Positions 38,377 to 47,535 of a stretch of DNA of 64,000 nt are shown piece after piece (within the stretch, counting starts at the first letter, position 1; each line of letters starts with the position of its first letter). The DNA is from Bacteroidota bacterium (lineage in GTDB: Bacteria; Bacteroidota; Bacteroidia; Chitinophagales; BACL12). The notes beneath the pieces are model-generated. The model saw nothing but the letters and a program-made list of their open reading frames with translations. It was not told where the DNA came from and made no database searches. The DNA is taken from positions 1 to 64,000 of the forward strand of contig JADJJZ010000029.1 of NCBI GenBank assembly GCA_016706255.1, given 5' to 3'. Both the position numbers and the translations under genes were made by a program.

Positions 38377-39049
38377 TTTCAACGTTCGACATTAATTTAC
38401 CATTTGTAGTTTTAATGATACGCGCCGGAAAACGTTCCAGTAAATTGTAATTATGCGTTGCCATTAAAATGGTAGTTTGATATTCTTTATTTAAAAAGCG
38501 CAATAATTGCATAATATCATCAGATGTTTCCGGGTCTAAATTACCGGTAGGTTCATCAGCTATAATGGCAACCGGGTCGTTAATAATAGCACGTGCAATT
38601 ACCACCCTTTGTTGTTCGCCACCTGATAATTCATGTGGCATCTTAAATCCTTTTGACTGCAATCCAACCCGTTTTAATGCTTCATCACTTTTCAGTTTAA
38701 TCAGCGATTTGTCATTTGTTCCTGTTGCACGCAATACAAATTCCAGATTATCATCCACCGAACGATCCATTAACAACTGAAAATCCTGAAAAATGATACC
38801 GAGTTTTCTGCGCAAAAAAGGAACTGTTTTCCAGGTAACTTTCTCTAAATCAAAACCAGCAACCTGTGCATGTCCGGAGTGCATCGGCAGGTCGCCATAA
38901 ATTGTTTTCAGCAAACTACTTTTTCCGGTTCCGGTTTTGCCAATCAGATAAACAAATTCACCATGTGCGATGTTAAATGTCACATCTGTAAGAATCAGCG
39001 ATTTACCCTGATAAATACTTACACCTGAAAAATTGATATCGTTATCCAT
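38360..39049 (-). CDS. ftsE: ABC transporter ATP-binding protein, FtsE-like
   Basis: The protein has 229 residues. Walker A (GKTGTGKSS), the signature LSGGEQQR, Walker B (VAIIADEPTGNLD) and the H-loop (MATHNYNLL) are all present. The sequence matches FtsE-type ATPases that work with FtsX to control peptidoglycan hydrolases at division. No ftsX is adjacent, so the assignment to FtsE rather than another MacB/LolD-type ATPase is likely but not certain. Confidence 0.8.
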   Translation of the reverse strand: MDNDINFSGVSIYQGKSLILTDVTFNIAHGEFVYLIGKTGTGKSSLLKTIYGDLPMHSGHAQVAGFDLEKVTWKTVPFLRRKLGIIFQDFQLLMDRSVDDNLEFVLRATGTNDKSLIKLKSDEALKRVGLQSKGFKMPHELSGGEQQRVVIARAIINDPVAIIADEPTGNLDPETSDDIMQLLRFLNKEYQTTILMATHNYNLLERFPARIIKTTNGKLMSNVETINSL

Positions 39050-39134
39050 GCCAAAACAATTTGCAGCGAAGTTAATTTCAAAAAATATAACAAAACAAAA
39101 ACTTATTCACACCGGAAATTCGGGTTTACGAATG

Positions 39135-39142
39135 TAATTTTG
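39135..39142 (+). promoter_or_regulatory. -7 box of hemE
   Basis: TAATTTTG ends six bases before the ATG at 39149, again leaving hardly any leader. Confidence 0.45.
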
Positions 39143-39148
39143 CGCCTT

Positions 39149-40171
39149 ATGATTAAAAATGATTTGCTGCTGCGTGTAGCAAAAAAAGAAAAAGTGGAAC
39201 GTCCGCCGGTTTGGTTAATGCGTCAGGCGGGAAGAATATTACCCGAATACCGTGCTTTACGTGAAAAAGTAAATGGTTTTAAAAACCTGGTTGAAAATCC
39301 TGAACTCGTTTGTGAGGTTACTATTCAGCCGGTTCGGGCATTACATGTGGATGCGGCAATTTTATTTTCCGATATTTTAGTGATTCCCGAAGCCATGGGT
39401 TTACCGTATCAAATGGTTGAGTCAAAAGGCCCCTGGTTCGAAAAAACAATTGATACGCCCGCTGATATTCAACAATTGCGTATCGCGAACCCTGAACAAG
39501 ATTTAAAATTTGTAACAGATGGCATTACCCTCATAAAACGTGAGCTGAATGATACAATTCCGCTCATCGGATTTGCCGGAGCGCCATGGACTATTTTTTC
39601 ATACATGATTGAAGGAAAAGGCTCCAAAACCTTTTCGAAAGCCAGAACCTTTTTATACCAACACCCCGAAGCATCGCATCAATTACTGCAAATGATTACC
39701 GACAGCACTATTGTCTACCTGAAAGCTCAGGTGGCTGCCGGTGTGAATCTGGTGCAGTTGTTTGACAGCTGGGCCGGAATTTTATCTCCCCAACAATATA
39801 ACACCTTTTCAATGCCCTATATCCGTCAGATTTGCGATGCAATAACCGAAGTGCCTAAAACCGTCTTCCCGAAAGGCGCTTTTTTCGCCAGAGCCGCTTT
39901 AGCTGACCTCAGTTGCGATGTTATCGGGCTTGACTGGAATATGGATATTGGGGAGTCGAAGGCCTTGGTGGGCGGAAAAAAGGCCTTACAGGGCAATTTA
40001 GACCCTTGTGTCCTCTTCGCCGGGAAGGAAACAGTGCAGAAAGCCACAATTGAGATGCTCCAGGCATTTGGTGGCAACCACATCGCAAATCTTGGCCACG
40101 GTGTGTATCCGGATACGCCTTTGGATAATGTTAAATTATTTGTCGACACCGTGCAGAATTACCGTTATTAA
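39149..40171 (+). CDS. hemE: uroporphyrinogen decarboxylase
   Basis: The protein has 340 residues. ATG 39149 is chosen over 39140 because it follows the -7 box and gives MIKNDLLLRVAKKEKVERPPV as in homologues. The family signature PPVWLMRQAGRILPEYR, GFAGAPWTIFSYMIEG and the C-terminal GNLDPCVLFAG and LGHGVYPDTP motifs are present. It removes four carboxyl groups to make coproporphyrinogen III, the step before HemF (45520-46434 in this window). Confidence 0.95.
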   Translation: MIKNDLLLRVAKKEKVERPPVWLMRQAGRILPEYRALREKVNGFKNLVENPELVCEVTIQPVRALHVDAAILFSDILVIPEAMGLPYQMVESKGPWFEKTIDTPADIQQLRIANPEQDLKFVTDGITLIKRELNDTIPLIGFAGAPWTIFSYMIEGKGSKTFSKARTFLYQHPEASHQLLQMITDSTIVYLKAQVAAGVNLVQLFDSWAGILSPQQYNTFSMPYIRQICDAITEVPKTVFPKGAFFARAALADLSCDVIGLDWNMDIGESKALVGGKKALQGNLDPCVLFAGKETVQKATIEMLQAFGGNHIANLGHGVYPDTPLDNVKLFVDTVQNYRY

Positions 40172-40253
40172 TATTCGCCGAAAACCCTTATTTTATTGAT
40201 ATTCAAAGGAGCGAACAGCTAAATCTTTGAATCTTCGTAACTTTAGCCTGACT

Positions 40254-41540
40254 ATGATAAGTGAATTACTGTTGATTTTACTCCTGATTGTGTTTAACGG
40301 GGTGCTGGCGATGAGTGAAATTGCGATGGTGAGCGTACGTAAAGCCAGATTAGACGGGGCTGCAAAAAAAGGTGATTTAAGAGCAAAACGCGCACTCGAA
40401 TTAGCCAACGAACCCGCGAAATTTTTAAGCACAGTTCAAATAGGTATAACCCTCATCAGTATTTTAACGGGTATTTTTTCAGGCGCAACCATAAAAACTA
40501 CGGTAGAATCCTGGTTACTGCAAATTGGCGTTATTGCAAATTATTCTGATACACTCGCTTTGGTTTTGGTTGTAATTTGCATTACCGCCGTTTCCCTTAT
40601 TGTTGGTGAACTGGTTCCGAAACGAATTGGAATGCGTTTCCCGGAACCGATAGCCAAAGCAATGGCAGGCCCAATGATTGTGCTTTCAATGATTACAAAA
40701 CCTTTTGTCTGGTTTCTCACTAAAGCAAGCGATTTATTAATAAAGGTTTTAGGCATCAAAGCCTCTTCCGACGATCAGGTTACCGAAGAAGAAATTAAAG
40801 CGATAATTCAGGAAGGAACACAAACCGGTGCAATTGATGAAATTGAACAGGATATTGTTGAACGTGTTTTTCATTTAGGTGATAGAAAAATTGGCTCCTT
40901 AATGACACATCGCAACGAAATTATTTGGCTCGATGCGAATGAACCACTGGAAAAAATTCTTGCAGATATTGAAAGTGAAGTGCATAGTATTTATCCGGTT
41001 TGTGATGGTGAATTTGATAAAATGTTGGGTATCGTTTATATCAAAGAATTATTTATCGCCGGAGCAGGAAAAAGTTTACACAATTTACGTGATCTGATTA
41101 AACCGGTTTTGTTTCTGCCGGAAAACAATTCAGCATATGCTGTGCTCGCGAAATTCAAAGAATCAAAAATTCATTATGCCATGGTGGTTGATGAATACGG
41201 CAGCACACAGGGATTGGTTACCATTAATGATATTTTGGAAGCATTGGTAGGAGAGTTCGATGAATTAAATATGCCTGATTATTCCATTATTGAACGTCAG
41301 GACGGTTCTTATCTTGTAGATGCAGGATTACCATTTTACGATTTTCTCAAATATTTTGAAATGGAAGAAGAGTTTGAGCGTTTAGATGAAGTTGAATTTA
41401 ATACTTTGGCAGGATTTATTTTACATCAGCTTGAACGTATACCAGCCGAAGGTGACAGACTCGATTGGAAACAATATGAATTCGAAATTATTGATATGGA
41501 TTCTTCCAGAATTGATAAGGTGTTATTTATGAAGAAATAA
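40254..41540 (+). CDS. CNNM/CorC-type membrane protein with CBS domains
   Basis: The protein has 428 residues from ATG 40254 (MISELLLILLLIVFNG); a TTG start at 40227 would add nine. A DUF21/CNNM membrane domain (three or four helices, residues 1-190) is followed by two CBS domains (about 210-335, with SLMTHRNEIIWLD and VVDEYGSTQGLVTIND) and a CorC_HlyC domain (to the end). Members are often called hemolysins but are thought to be Mg2+ or Co2+ transporters. A possible shared transcript with the next gene (10-base gap). Confidence 0.9.
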   Translation: MISELLLILLLIVFNGVLAMSEIAMVSVRKARLDGAAKKGDLRAKRALELANEPAKFLSTVQIGITLISILTGIFSGATIKTTVESWLLQIGVIANYSDTLALVLVVICITAVSLIVGELVPKRIGMRFPEPIAKAMAGPMIVLSMITKPFVWFLTKASDLLIKVLGIKASSDDQVTEEEIKAIIQEGTQTGAIDEIEQDIVERVFHLGDRKIGSLMTHRNEIIWLDANEPLEKILADIESEVHSIYPVCDGEFDKMLGIVYIKELFIAGAGKSLHNLRDLIKPVLFLPENNSAYAVLAKFKESKIHYAMVVDEYGSTQGLVTINDILEALVGEFDELNMPDYSIIERQDGSYLVDAGLPFYDFLKYFEMEEEFERLDEVEFNTLAGFILHQLERIPAEGDRLDWKQYEFEIIDMDSSRIDKVLFMKK

Positions 41541-41550
41541 TTGCTATCTG

Positions 41551-42384
41551 ATGAAATTAATTGCAGACAGTGGTTCAACAAAAACAGATTGGGTATTAAT
41601 TGACGCTGAACCGATTTTTTTTACCTCACCCGGACTTAATCCTAATATTTTAGAAGACCAGGTAATTGTTCAGGAGTTACAGAAAATTACTGCACTTACT
41701 GAAAATAAATCTGCTATAACCGAAATTTATTTTTATGGGGCAGGATGTGCATCTCCGGAAAATTGCACACGGTTAGCTTCGATTTTTAAGGAAATGTTTC
41801 CCGATACAGTTGTTGTAATTAAATCGGATATAGACGGTGCTGCATATGCTGCAAACAATGGTAAGCCGGGTATTGTAGCCATTTTGGGAACCGGCTCAAA
41901 TTCCTGCTTTTTTGATGGAGAAAAGATTTTTGGTGGGGATTTTAGTATGGGTTATATTTTAGGTGATGAAGGCAGCGGTTCCTATTTCGGCAAACGTTTA
42001 TTACGTGATTATTTTTATCGTTTATTGCCGGAAGAATTATATGAGGCATTTAAAGATAAATACCATATCGTTAGAAATGATGTAATTGAAAAAGTGTATC
42101 GCAACAATGCACCAAATGAATTTATTGCCTCATTTTTACCGTTTTATAAAGAACATATTCAACACCCGTATTGCACTTATTTTATTAATTTCGGACTGGA
42201 AGAATTTATCAAAATTTATATCTGGCGTTTTAGCAATTACAAAGCAGTCGACGTTAATTTTGTCGGCTCCGTTGCGTTTCATTTTGAAGAACAGTTAAGA
42301 GCTGTTTGCGCTAAACTCACTATTAAACCCGGGCGTATCATCGCTTCACCCATTCAGGGTTTATTGCAATATCATAATCAATAA
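41551..42384 (+). CDS. BadF/BadG-type ATPase, N-acetylglucosamine kinase-like
   Basis: The protein has 277 residues with the ASKHA sugar-kinase fold: LIADSGSTKTDWVLID (phosphate 1), LGTGSNSCFFDG (phosphate 2), and GYILGDEGSGSYFGKRLLRD. These are typical of Bacteroidota N-acetylglucosamine kinase-like proteins, which phosphorylate amino sugars from wall turnover or chitin. It is six bases ahead of pgi, consistent with a sugar phosphate operon. Confidence 0.85.
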   Translation: MKLIADSGSTKTDWVLIDAEPIFFTSPGLNPNILEDQVIVQELQKITALTENKSAITEIYFYGAGCASPENCTRLASIFKEMFPDTVVVIKSDIDGAAYAANNGKPGIVAILGTGSNSCFFDGEKIFGGDFSMGYILGDEGSGSYFGKRLLRDYFYRLLPEELYEAFKDKYHIVRNDVIEKVYRNNAPNEFIASFLPFYKEHIQHPYCTYFINFGLEEFIKIYIWRFSNYKAVDVNFVGSVAFHFEEQLRAVCAKLTIKPGRIIASPIQGLLQYHNQ

Positions 42385-42389
42385 TATAC

Positions 42390-44042
42390 ATGACAACTAA
42401 TCATTCATTTTATAATACTTCGGCTTATCAGCAACTAAAAACTGCTTTTGAAAAAATTCAAAACATCCATATGCGTGATATGTTTGCAGATAATGGTAAA
42501 CGTTTTGAGGAGATGCATATTCAGTTAGATTCGATGTTGTTCGATTATTCTAAAAACAGAATTGATAAAAATGTAATGGACCACTTAATTGCATTAGCTA
42601 ACGAAATGCAATTAAAGGAGTGGATAGAAAATATGTTTACCGGTGTGCCAATTAATGCTACCGAAAATCGCCCTGTATTACACACAGCACTCCGCAATTT
42701 TTCCGATGAACCGGTATTTGTTAATGGAAAAAACGTAATGCCGGGTATTCAAGCAGTTTTAACTAAAATGAAAACCTTTTCTGATGCAATCATTGATGGT
42801 AGCAAAAAAGGTTATACCGGCAAATATTTTACCGATGTAGTAAATATTGGTATTGGTGGTTCCGATTTAGGTCCGGTGATGGTGTGTGAGGCATTAAAAC
42901 ATTATAAAATTCCACATTTAAATGTGCATTTTGTATCGAATGTGGATGGTACTCATATCACTGAAACACTCAATCGTTTAAATCCTGAAACAACTCTATT
43001 TTTAATTGCCTCAAAAACGTTCACAACCCAGGAAACCATGGCAAATGCACATACTGCACGTGAATGGTTTTTATCAGGAAATGCAGATGAATCAGATATT
43101 GCATTACATTTTGTTGCATTGTCTACCGCTGAAAAAGAAGTATTAAAATTTGGCATCGCGAAAGAGAATATGTTCGAATTCTGGGACTGGGTGGGTGGTC
43201 GTTATTCGCTTTGGAGCGCAATCGGTTTATCCATTTGTCTTGCTGTTGGTTATGATAATTTCGAACAATTATTACAAGGTGCACATAAAATGGATAAACA
43301 TTTTAGAACAACCGCATTCGAAAATAATATTCCGGTTATAATGGCTTTAATTGGATTTTGGTATGTAGAGTTTTTTAAATTTAATACTCACGCCATCATA
43401 CCTTACGATCAATATTTACATCGTTTTGCAGCGTATTTGCAACAGGCCGATATGGAGAGTAACGGAAAATACATCGACCGCAATGGTAATAAAGTAAATT
43501 ATCAAACCGGACCAATTATTTGGGGCGAACCCGGCACAAACGGGCAACATGCATTTTTTCAACTCATGCATCAGGGCACTTCAATTATTCCTGCTGATTT
43601 TATTGCACCTGCAACATCGTTAAATAAAACCGGTAATCATCATCAGCTTTTACTCAGCAACTTCTTCGCACAAACTGAAGCATTTATGAAAGGTAAATCG
43701 GCAGCAGAAGTAGAAGCAGAATTAAAACAGCGTGGATTTACTGCTGAAGAAATTGAATTCCATACTGCTTTCCGTGTATTTGAAGGAAACCGGCCAACAA
43801 ATTCCATAATGTTTGATGCCATTACACCTTCCAATCTAGGTATGCTGATTGCTGCATATGAGCACAAAATTTTCACCCAAGGCATATTATGGAATATTTT
43901 CAGCTTTGATCAATGGGGTGTAGAACTGGGTAAAAAATTAGCAACTGTTATTTTACCTGAATTAACGCAAAACAGTACTGTTAATACACACGATTCCAGC
44001 ACAAATGGATTGATAAACTGGGTGAAAACACGCAACAATTAA
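42390..44042 (+). CDS. pgi: glucose-6-phosphate isomerase
   Basis: The protein has 550 residues, the normal full length. It interconverts glucose 6-phosphate and fructose 6-phosphate. IGIGGSDLGPVMV, the SKTFTTQET phosphate loop, GGRYSLWSAIGLSI (PGI signature 1), the catalytic His region NGQHAFFQLMHQGT and FDQWGVELGKKLA (signature 2) are present. It is the last gene of the plus-strand run; its stop overlaps the convergent LuxE-domain gene by four bases. Confidence 0.97.
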   Translation: MTTNHSFYNTSAYQQLKTAFEKIQNIHMRDMFADNGKRFEEMHIQLDSMLFDYSKNRIDKNVMDHLIALANEMQLKEWIENMFTGVPINATENRPVLHTALRNFSDEPVFVNGKNVMPGIQAVLTKMKTFSDAIIDGSKKGYTGKYFTDVVNIGIGGSDLGPVMVCEALKHYKIPHLNVHFVSNVDGTHITETLNRLNPETTLFLIASKTFTTQETMANAHTAREWFLSGNADESDIALHFVALSTAEKEVLKFGIAKENMFEFWDWVGGRYSLWSAIGLSICLAVGYDNFEQLLQGAHKMDKHFRTTAFENNIPVIMALIGFWYVEFFKFNTHAIIPYDQYLHRFAAYLQQADMESNGKYIDRNGNKVNYQTGPIIWGEPGTNGQHAFFQLMHQGTSIIPADFIAPATSLNKTGNHHQLLLSNFFAQTEAFMKGKSAAEVEAELKQRGFTAEEIEFHTAFRVFEGNRPTNSIMFDAITPSNLGMLIAAYEHKIFTQGILWNIFSFDQWGVELGKKLATVILPELTQNSTVNTHDSSTNGLINWVKTRNN

Positions 44043-45028
44043 TCCACCAATAAATTACAGCCGCGAATATCACTGTTGTCGAAACGGCCTAACACTTCAA
44101 AAGTGCCATCCTGATGTATTTTACCTAAATCTTGCGTAGCAATAAAACTGCAGGTATAAATATTAGCAAGATCAATTACATTGATACATCCTGTTTTTCC
44201 TGTTGGTAATAAGGTTAAAGGATCTTCAGTATCACGAATAAATATTTTCATCCATGCAGGTGTTTTAAAAATACCATCACCTTTGGAGTATGCTTGTGAT
44301 AATAATTCCGTCATTCCATATTCAGAATGAATCGATTTAATTTGAAATGCCTGTTTTAAAATTGTATGCAATTCAGCTCTTGTGATTTCTTCCCGTTTGC
44401 CTTTCATACCACCGGTTTCCATGATGATGGTATGTTTTAAAGGAAAATTAAATTGTTCAGCTAAATCTAATAAAGCAAAAGAAACACCAATTAATAATGT
44501 TTTTATTTCTGCTGCTTCATTTTTTATAATTAACGATTTTAATTGATCGAGATCATGTAAAAAAAATCCGCTGTCTACATGTTTACTTTGTTTGATAAGT
44601 GCATTACACATGTATACCAGCGACGCATTTTTTCGTTCGAGATAGGAGGGTAGGAGGGCGGCAATACAAACGTTTTCAACCTGCCCGTAAAATTGACTGA
44701 ATGCGGTCAAAAAGCTCTTTTCATACAAAGTTAAATCAGGAACATAGTGTTTACTGCGCTCCATATTTCCGGTTCCGCTGCTTTCAAAATAGAAGTCGTT
44801 TTTGCAACCAACATTTAAAATTTGTTGTTGTTTGAATAACGATATCGGCAAAAAGGGAATTTCTTCAATGGTTTTTATTGAGGATACACTTTTGTCTAAA
44901 TAATGTAAAAAATTGCGGTAAACGGGATTGTTTTCTGCCTGATACTGAAATATGGCGAGGGTTTTGGATGTAAACGTTTGTTCATCCACATCAAACAAGT
45001 CTTGTATGAACCCGGCAATATTTTGCAT
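44039..45028 (-). CDS. LuxE-domain acyl-protein synthetase-like protein
   Basis: The protein has 329 residues. FESSGTGNMERSKH is the ATP-binding S/T-G-rich loop of the adenylate-forming LuxE group, with HSEYGMTELLSQAY (aromatic-GxTE motif) and VLGRFDNSDIRGCNLL near the C-terminus, where adenylating enzymes have GR-x-D-D. LuxE activates a fatty acid and passes it to itself or a protein; in non-luminous Bacteroidota the substrate is unknown. No LuxC-like reductase is nearby. Divergent from the small lipoprotein gene. Confidence 0.82.
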   Translation of the reverse strand: MQNIAGFIQDLFDVDEQTFTSKTLAIFQYQAENNPVYRNFLHYLDKSVSSIKTIEEIPFLPISLFKQQQILNVGCKNDFYFESSGTGNMERSKHYVPDLTLYEKSFLTAFSQFYGQVENVCIAALLPSYLERKNASLVYMCNALIKQSKHVDSGFFLHDLDQLKSLIIKNEAAEIKTLLIGVSFALLDLAEQFNFPLKHTIIMETGGMKGKREEITRAELHTILKQAFQIKSIHSEYGMTELLSQAYSKGDGIFKTPAWMKIFIRDTEDPLTLLPTGKTGCINVIDLANIYTCSFIATQDLGKIHQDGTFEVLGRFDNSDIRGCNLLVD

Positions 45029-45050
45029 TGTTTAGCAGTTAATATTTGTG

Positions 45051-45058
45051 TAATTTTG
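45051..45058 (+). promoter_or_regulatory. -7 box of the 45071 lipoprotein gene
   Basis: TAATTTTG between the divergent LuxE-domain gene and the ATG at 45071, 12 bases upstream. Confidence 0.45.
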
Positions 45059-45070
45059 AAATGTAAAAAT

Positions 45071-45517
45071 ATGATGCATCGATACAGCTTCCTAATTCTG
45101 CTCCTCATTTTATTGGTGGCCTCCTGTGTTAAACCACCGGATTACCCAATAGAACCACGTATTGAGTTTGTGAGCATGAATCAACAAACATTTGATGAAC
45201 TGGATGAAGATAGTTTAAGTGTAGTTATTTATTTTGAAGATGGTGATGGCGATTTGGGTAGCGAAGACAGTGTAAATATGTTTTGGGAAGACAGCAGGGT
45301 GCCTGGTTATCAGGTGCCGTTTAAAATACCGTTTATTGAGGTGCAAGGCAATAGCAAGGCCATTTCTGGAACAATTACTACGTTTTATCCCATCTCATTT
45401 TGTATTAATGATGATGACCCGATAGATACTTTTTATTATAAAATTTACATTGTTGACCGGGCAGGTCATGAAAGTAATGTGGATTCAACCAACCTGATAT
45501 TCTTAAATTGTAATTAA
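45071..45517 (+). CDS. putative lipoprotein
   Basis: The protein has 148 residues from ATG 45071 (MMHRYSFLILLLILLVASC); the longer frame to 44978 reaches into the LuxE-domain gene and is rejected. The lipobox is LVASC. The mature part has an acidic EDGDGDLGSEDSVNMFWED stretch that resembles a calcium-binding loop and recurs in Bacteroidota lipoproteins of unknown role. It ends two bases short of the convergent hemF stop. Confidence 0.82.
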   Translation: MMHRYSFLILLLILLVASCVKPPDYPIEPRIEFVSMNQQTFDELDEDSLSVVIYFEDGDGDLGSEDSVNMFWEDSRVPGYQVPFKIPFIEVQGNSKAISGTITTFYPISFCINDDDPIDTFYYKIYIVDRAGHESNVDSTNLIFLNCN

Positions 45518-45519
45518 TA

Positions 45520-46434
45520 CTAGGTTGTTTCCATTTCAATCCAGTTGATTCCTTTTTTCAGCATGCTAAGTGTATAAGCTTCCGGACTGTTTTCAGGAGC
45601 TGTATAATTGTAAATCCAGTTGGCTTCAGGCGGCATACTCATTAATATTGACTCTGTTCGGCCATCTGTATCTAACCCGAATTTGGTTCCTTTGTCGTAA
45701 ACCAGGTTAAATTCTACATACCGGCCTCTGCGCATTAACTGAAATTGTTTTTCATTTTTACCGTAATAAATGGCTTTGTTTTCGTCCATAAACTTAGTGT
45801 AAACAGGAGCGAAGGTATTGCCTATATCTTTCACAAATTCAAATTGCTGTGCTAAACTCATTTGCTCAGTTCCGGCTAATTTATCGAAAAAAATACCGCC
45901 AACACCTCTGGTTTCATCCCGGTGTTTTATAAAAAAGTAATCATCTGCCCATTGTTTAAACTTGTTGTAATATTCAGGCTGGTGCAAATCACAAATATGT
46001 TTTAATTGCTGATGGAAATATTGTGCCTGAACCGGATTTACATATATTGGTGTTAAATCGATTCCGCCACCAAACCATTTTTCGCCTGAGCTCACTTCAA
46101 AATAGCGCACATTCATATGAATAATGGGCACCATCGGACTAAAAGGGTGTAATACGATAGATACACCGGTCGCGAAAAAATCATGTCCCTTTACCTGCAA
46201 AGCTTGGAGTATTTTCTCAGGCAAAATACCATGCACCTGCGAAAAATTAACACCACCTTTCTCAATAATATTGGCATTTTGCATTATTCGGGTTCTGCCA
46301 CCGCCACCGCCGGGTCTTTGCCAAAGTTCTTCTTCAAAAACACCCTTCCCGTCTGTTTTTTCAAGCGAAGTGCAAATGCGATCCTGCAAATGTTTAAACC
46401 ATTCGGTAATCGTAAATCGGTCCAATTCTTTCAT
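45520..46434 (-). CDS. hemF: oxygen-dependent coproporphyrinogen III oxidase
   Basis: The protein has 304 residues, standard length. GGGGGRTRIM, VLHPFSPMVPIIHMNVRYFE, WFGGGIDLTPIYV, KHRDETRGVGGIFFD and the C-terminal MSMPPEANWIYNY are signature segments with the catalytic His and Asp residues. It turns coproporphyrinogen III into protoporphyrinogen IX using O2, so the organism can make haem aerobically. Monocistronic as far as seen. Confidence 0.96.
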   Translation of the reverse strand: MKELDRFTITEWFKHLQDRICTSLEKTDGKGVFEEELWQRPGGGGGRTRIMQNANIIEKGGVNFSQVHGILPEKILQALQVKGHDFFATGVSIVLHPFSPMVPIIHMNVRYFEVSSGEKWFGGGIDLTPIYVNPVQAQYFHQQLKHICDLHQPEYYNKFKQWADDYFFIKHRDETRGVGGIFFDKLAGTEQMSLAQQFEFVKDIGNTFAPVYTKFMDENKAIYYGKNEKQFQLMRRGRYVEFNLVYDKGTKFGLDTDGRTESILMSMPPEANWIYNYTAPENSPEAYTLSMLKKGINWIEMETT

Positions 46435-46498
46435 GGTTGTCGGTTTTGATTTTATTGTTGAATAAACGACAATTAAGTCGCCAAATAGTTAGTTTAAA

Positions 46499-46506
46499 CA
46501 AAATTA
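46499..46506 (-). promoter_or_regulatory. -7 box of hemF
   Basis: The minus strand reads TAATTTTG, 64 bases before the hemF ATG, in the 113-base gap after the preceding operon. Confidence 0.4.
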
Positions 46507-46547
46507 CAATTAAGCAGATAAATGCTGAATGATAATAGTCACTAAAT

Positions 46548-46892
46548 TCATCTTAAACTGAAGTCGATACGCAATTTCCTATTCCGGTTGATTCGATCCT
46601 CAAAATCACAAAACTTACCTTGTGTATATTCAGGAACTTTGCACACAACAGCAACCGGTGCCGGTATAAAATGCGCTTCAGTGGTATAGGCAATATACGA
46701 ATGTGGTGCAATTAGGAAGGGGAGTTTTGTAACATCAAGCGATACATATTCAAGTGTTATTTTCGGAGCAATATTATTACTTGATGAGGCAATACTCAAA
46801 TCAATATCTCTTTCGAACTTGGCAATATTACTTTGTCCGGCGCTATTTACAGTAAATAATAAGGTTATTAGTCCAAAAAGTAACAATTTCAT
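46548..46892 (-). CDS. small secreted protein, last gene of the VTC operon
   Basis: The protein has 114 residues with a signal peptide (MKLLLFGLITLLFTVNSAG, cleavage near GQS). The mature part is mostly beta-strand-like with two Cys (VVCKVPEYTQGKFCDFED). It is joined to the DUF2490 gene by a TAATG stop/start overlap, so expression must be coupled. No family recognised; the Cys pair suggests a disulfide. Confidence 0.75.
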   Translation of the reverse strand: MKLLLFGLITLLFTVNSAGQSNIAKFERDIDLSIASSSNNIAPKITLEYVSLDVTKLPFLIAPHSYIAYTTEAHFIPAPVAVVCKVPEYTQGKFCDFEDRINRNRKLRIDFSLR

Positions 46893-47535
46893 TAAAAGGA
46901 ATATTTATATCCTAATGTTAAAACATGCATTGTTTCAGGATTGTTCACATTAAATTCATGATCAAACAACCACGACAAAGAAAAATCATTGTGTTTATTT
47001 GGTCCGTAGTTTAAGCCGGCTTCTAAACGGTAGTTATCCAATTGATCAATTTCATTTGACATACTGTAAAATAATTCACCTGAAACAAACGGTGAAAAAT
47101 CCTTGTTTATTTCATAAGAAAGAGCGGCTTTATTTCTCCATGCAGTGCCTTCTTTACCATCAGGAACAGGACTATATTGAAATTTAGTTCTCAAACTTAA
47201 TTCAAAATCATTTAATCCTTCTTTATATCCCAAACCCCAGCCAAAACGATTGGTATTGCGGCCGTCTCGTATAGAATAACGGTATTCGATTCCGGTTTTA
47301 AATTTTTACTGAGTTTATAATCCAGCGAAAAATTGGAATTAATCTGATATAAATCGGCAACACTTACATTATATCTTAATTCTTCATTGAAATCGAAAGT
47401 GAAATTATTTACCGGCTCAAAACTAAATCCCACACCGGTCCACACACCACCATCGGTATGTTGCGCAAAAGTGATAAAACTAGTGCAACAGAATAATATG
47501 AGGATGATATGTTTTATCCGATTAATCATCATCAT
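46892..47535 (-). CDS. DUF2490-like outer-membrane beta-barrel, one frameshift
   Basis: Two open pieces (start MINRIKHIILILFCCTSFITFAQ and end in GYKYSF) overlap out of phase. Restoring one A in the A-run at about 47300 makes KNLKTGIEYRYSIRDGRNTN read through into FGWGLGYKEGLNDFELSLRT, giving about 214 residues. Alternating beta strands (WLFDHEFNV, LTLGYKYSF) with a terminal Phe are typical of DUF2490 barrels in the outer membrane. It overlaps the DUF4956 gene by up to 14 bases. Confidence 0.8.
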
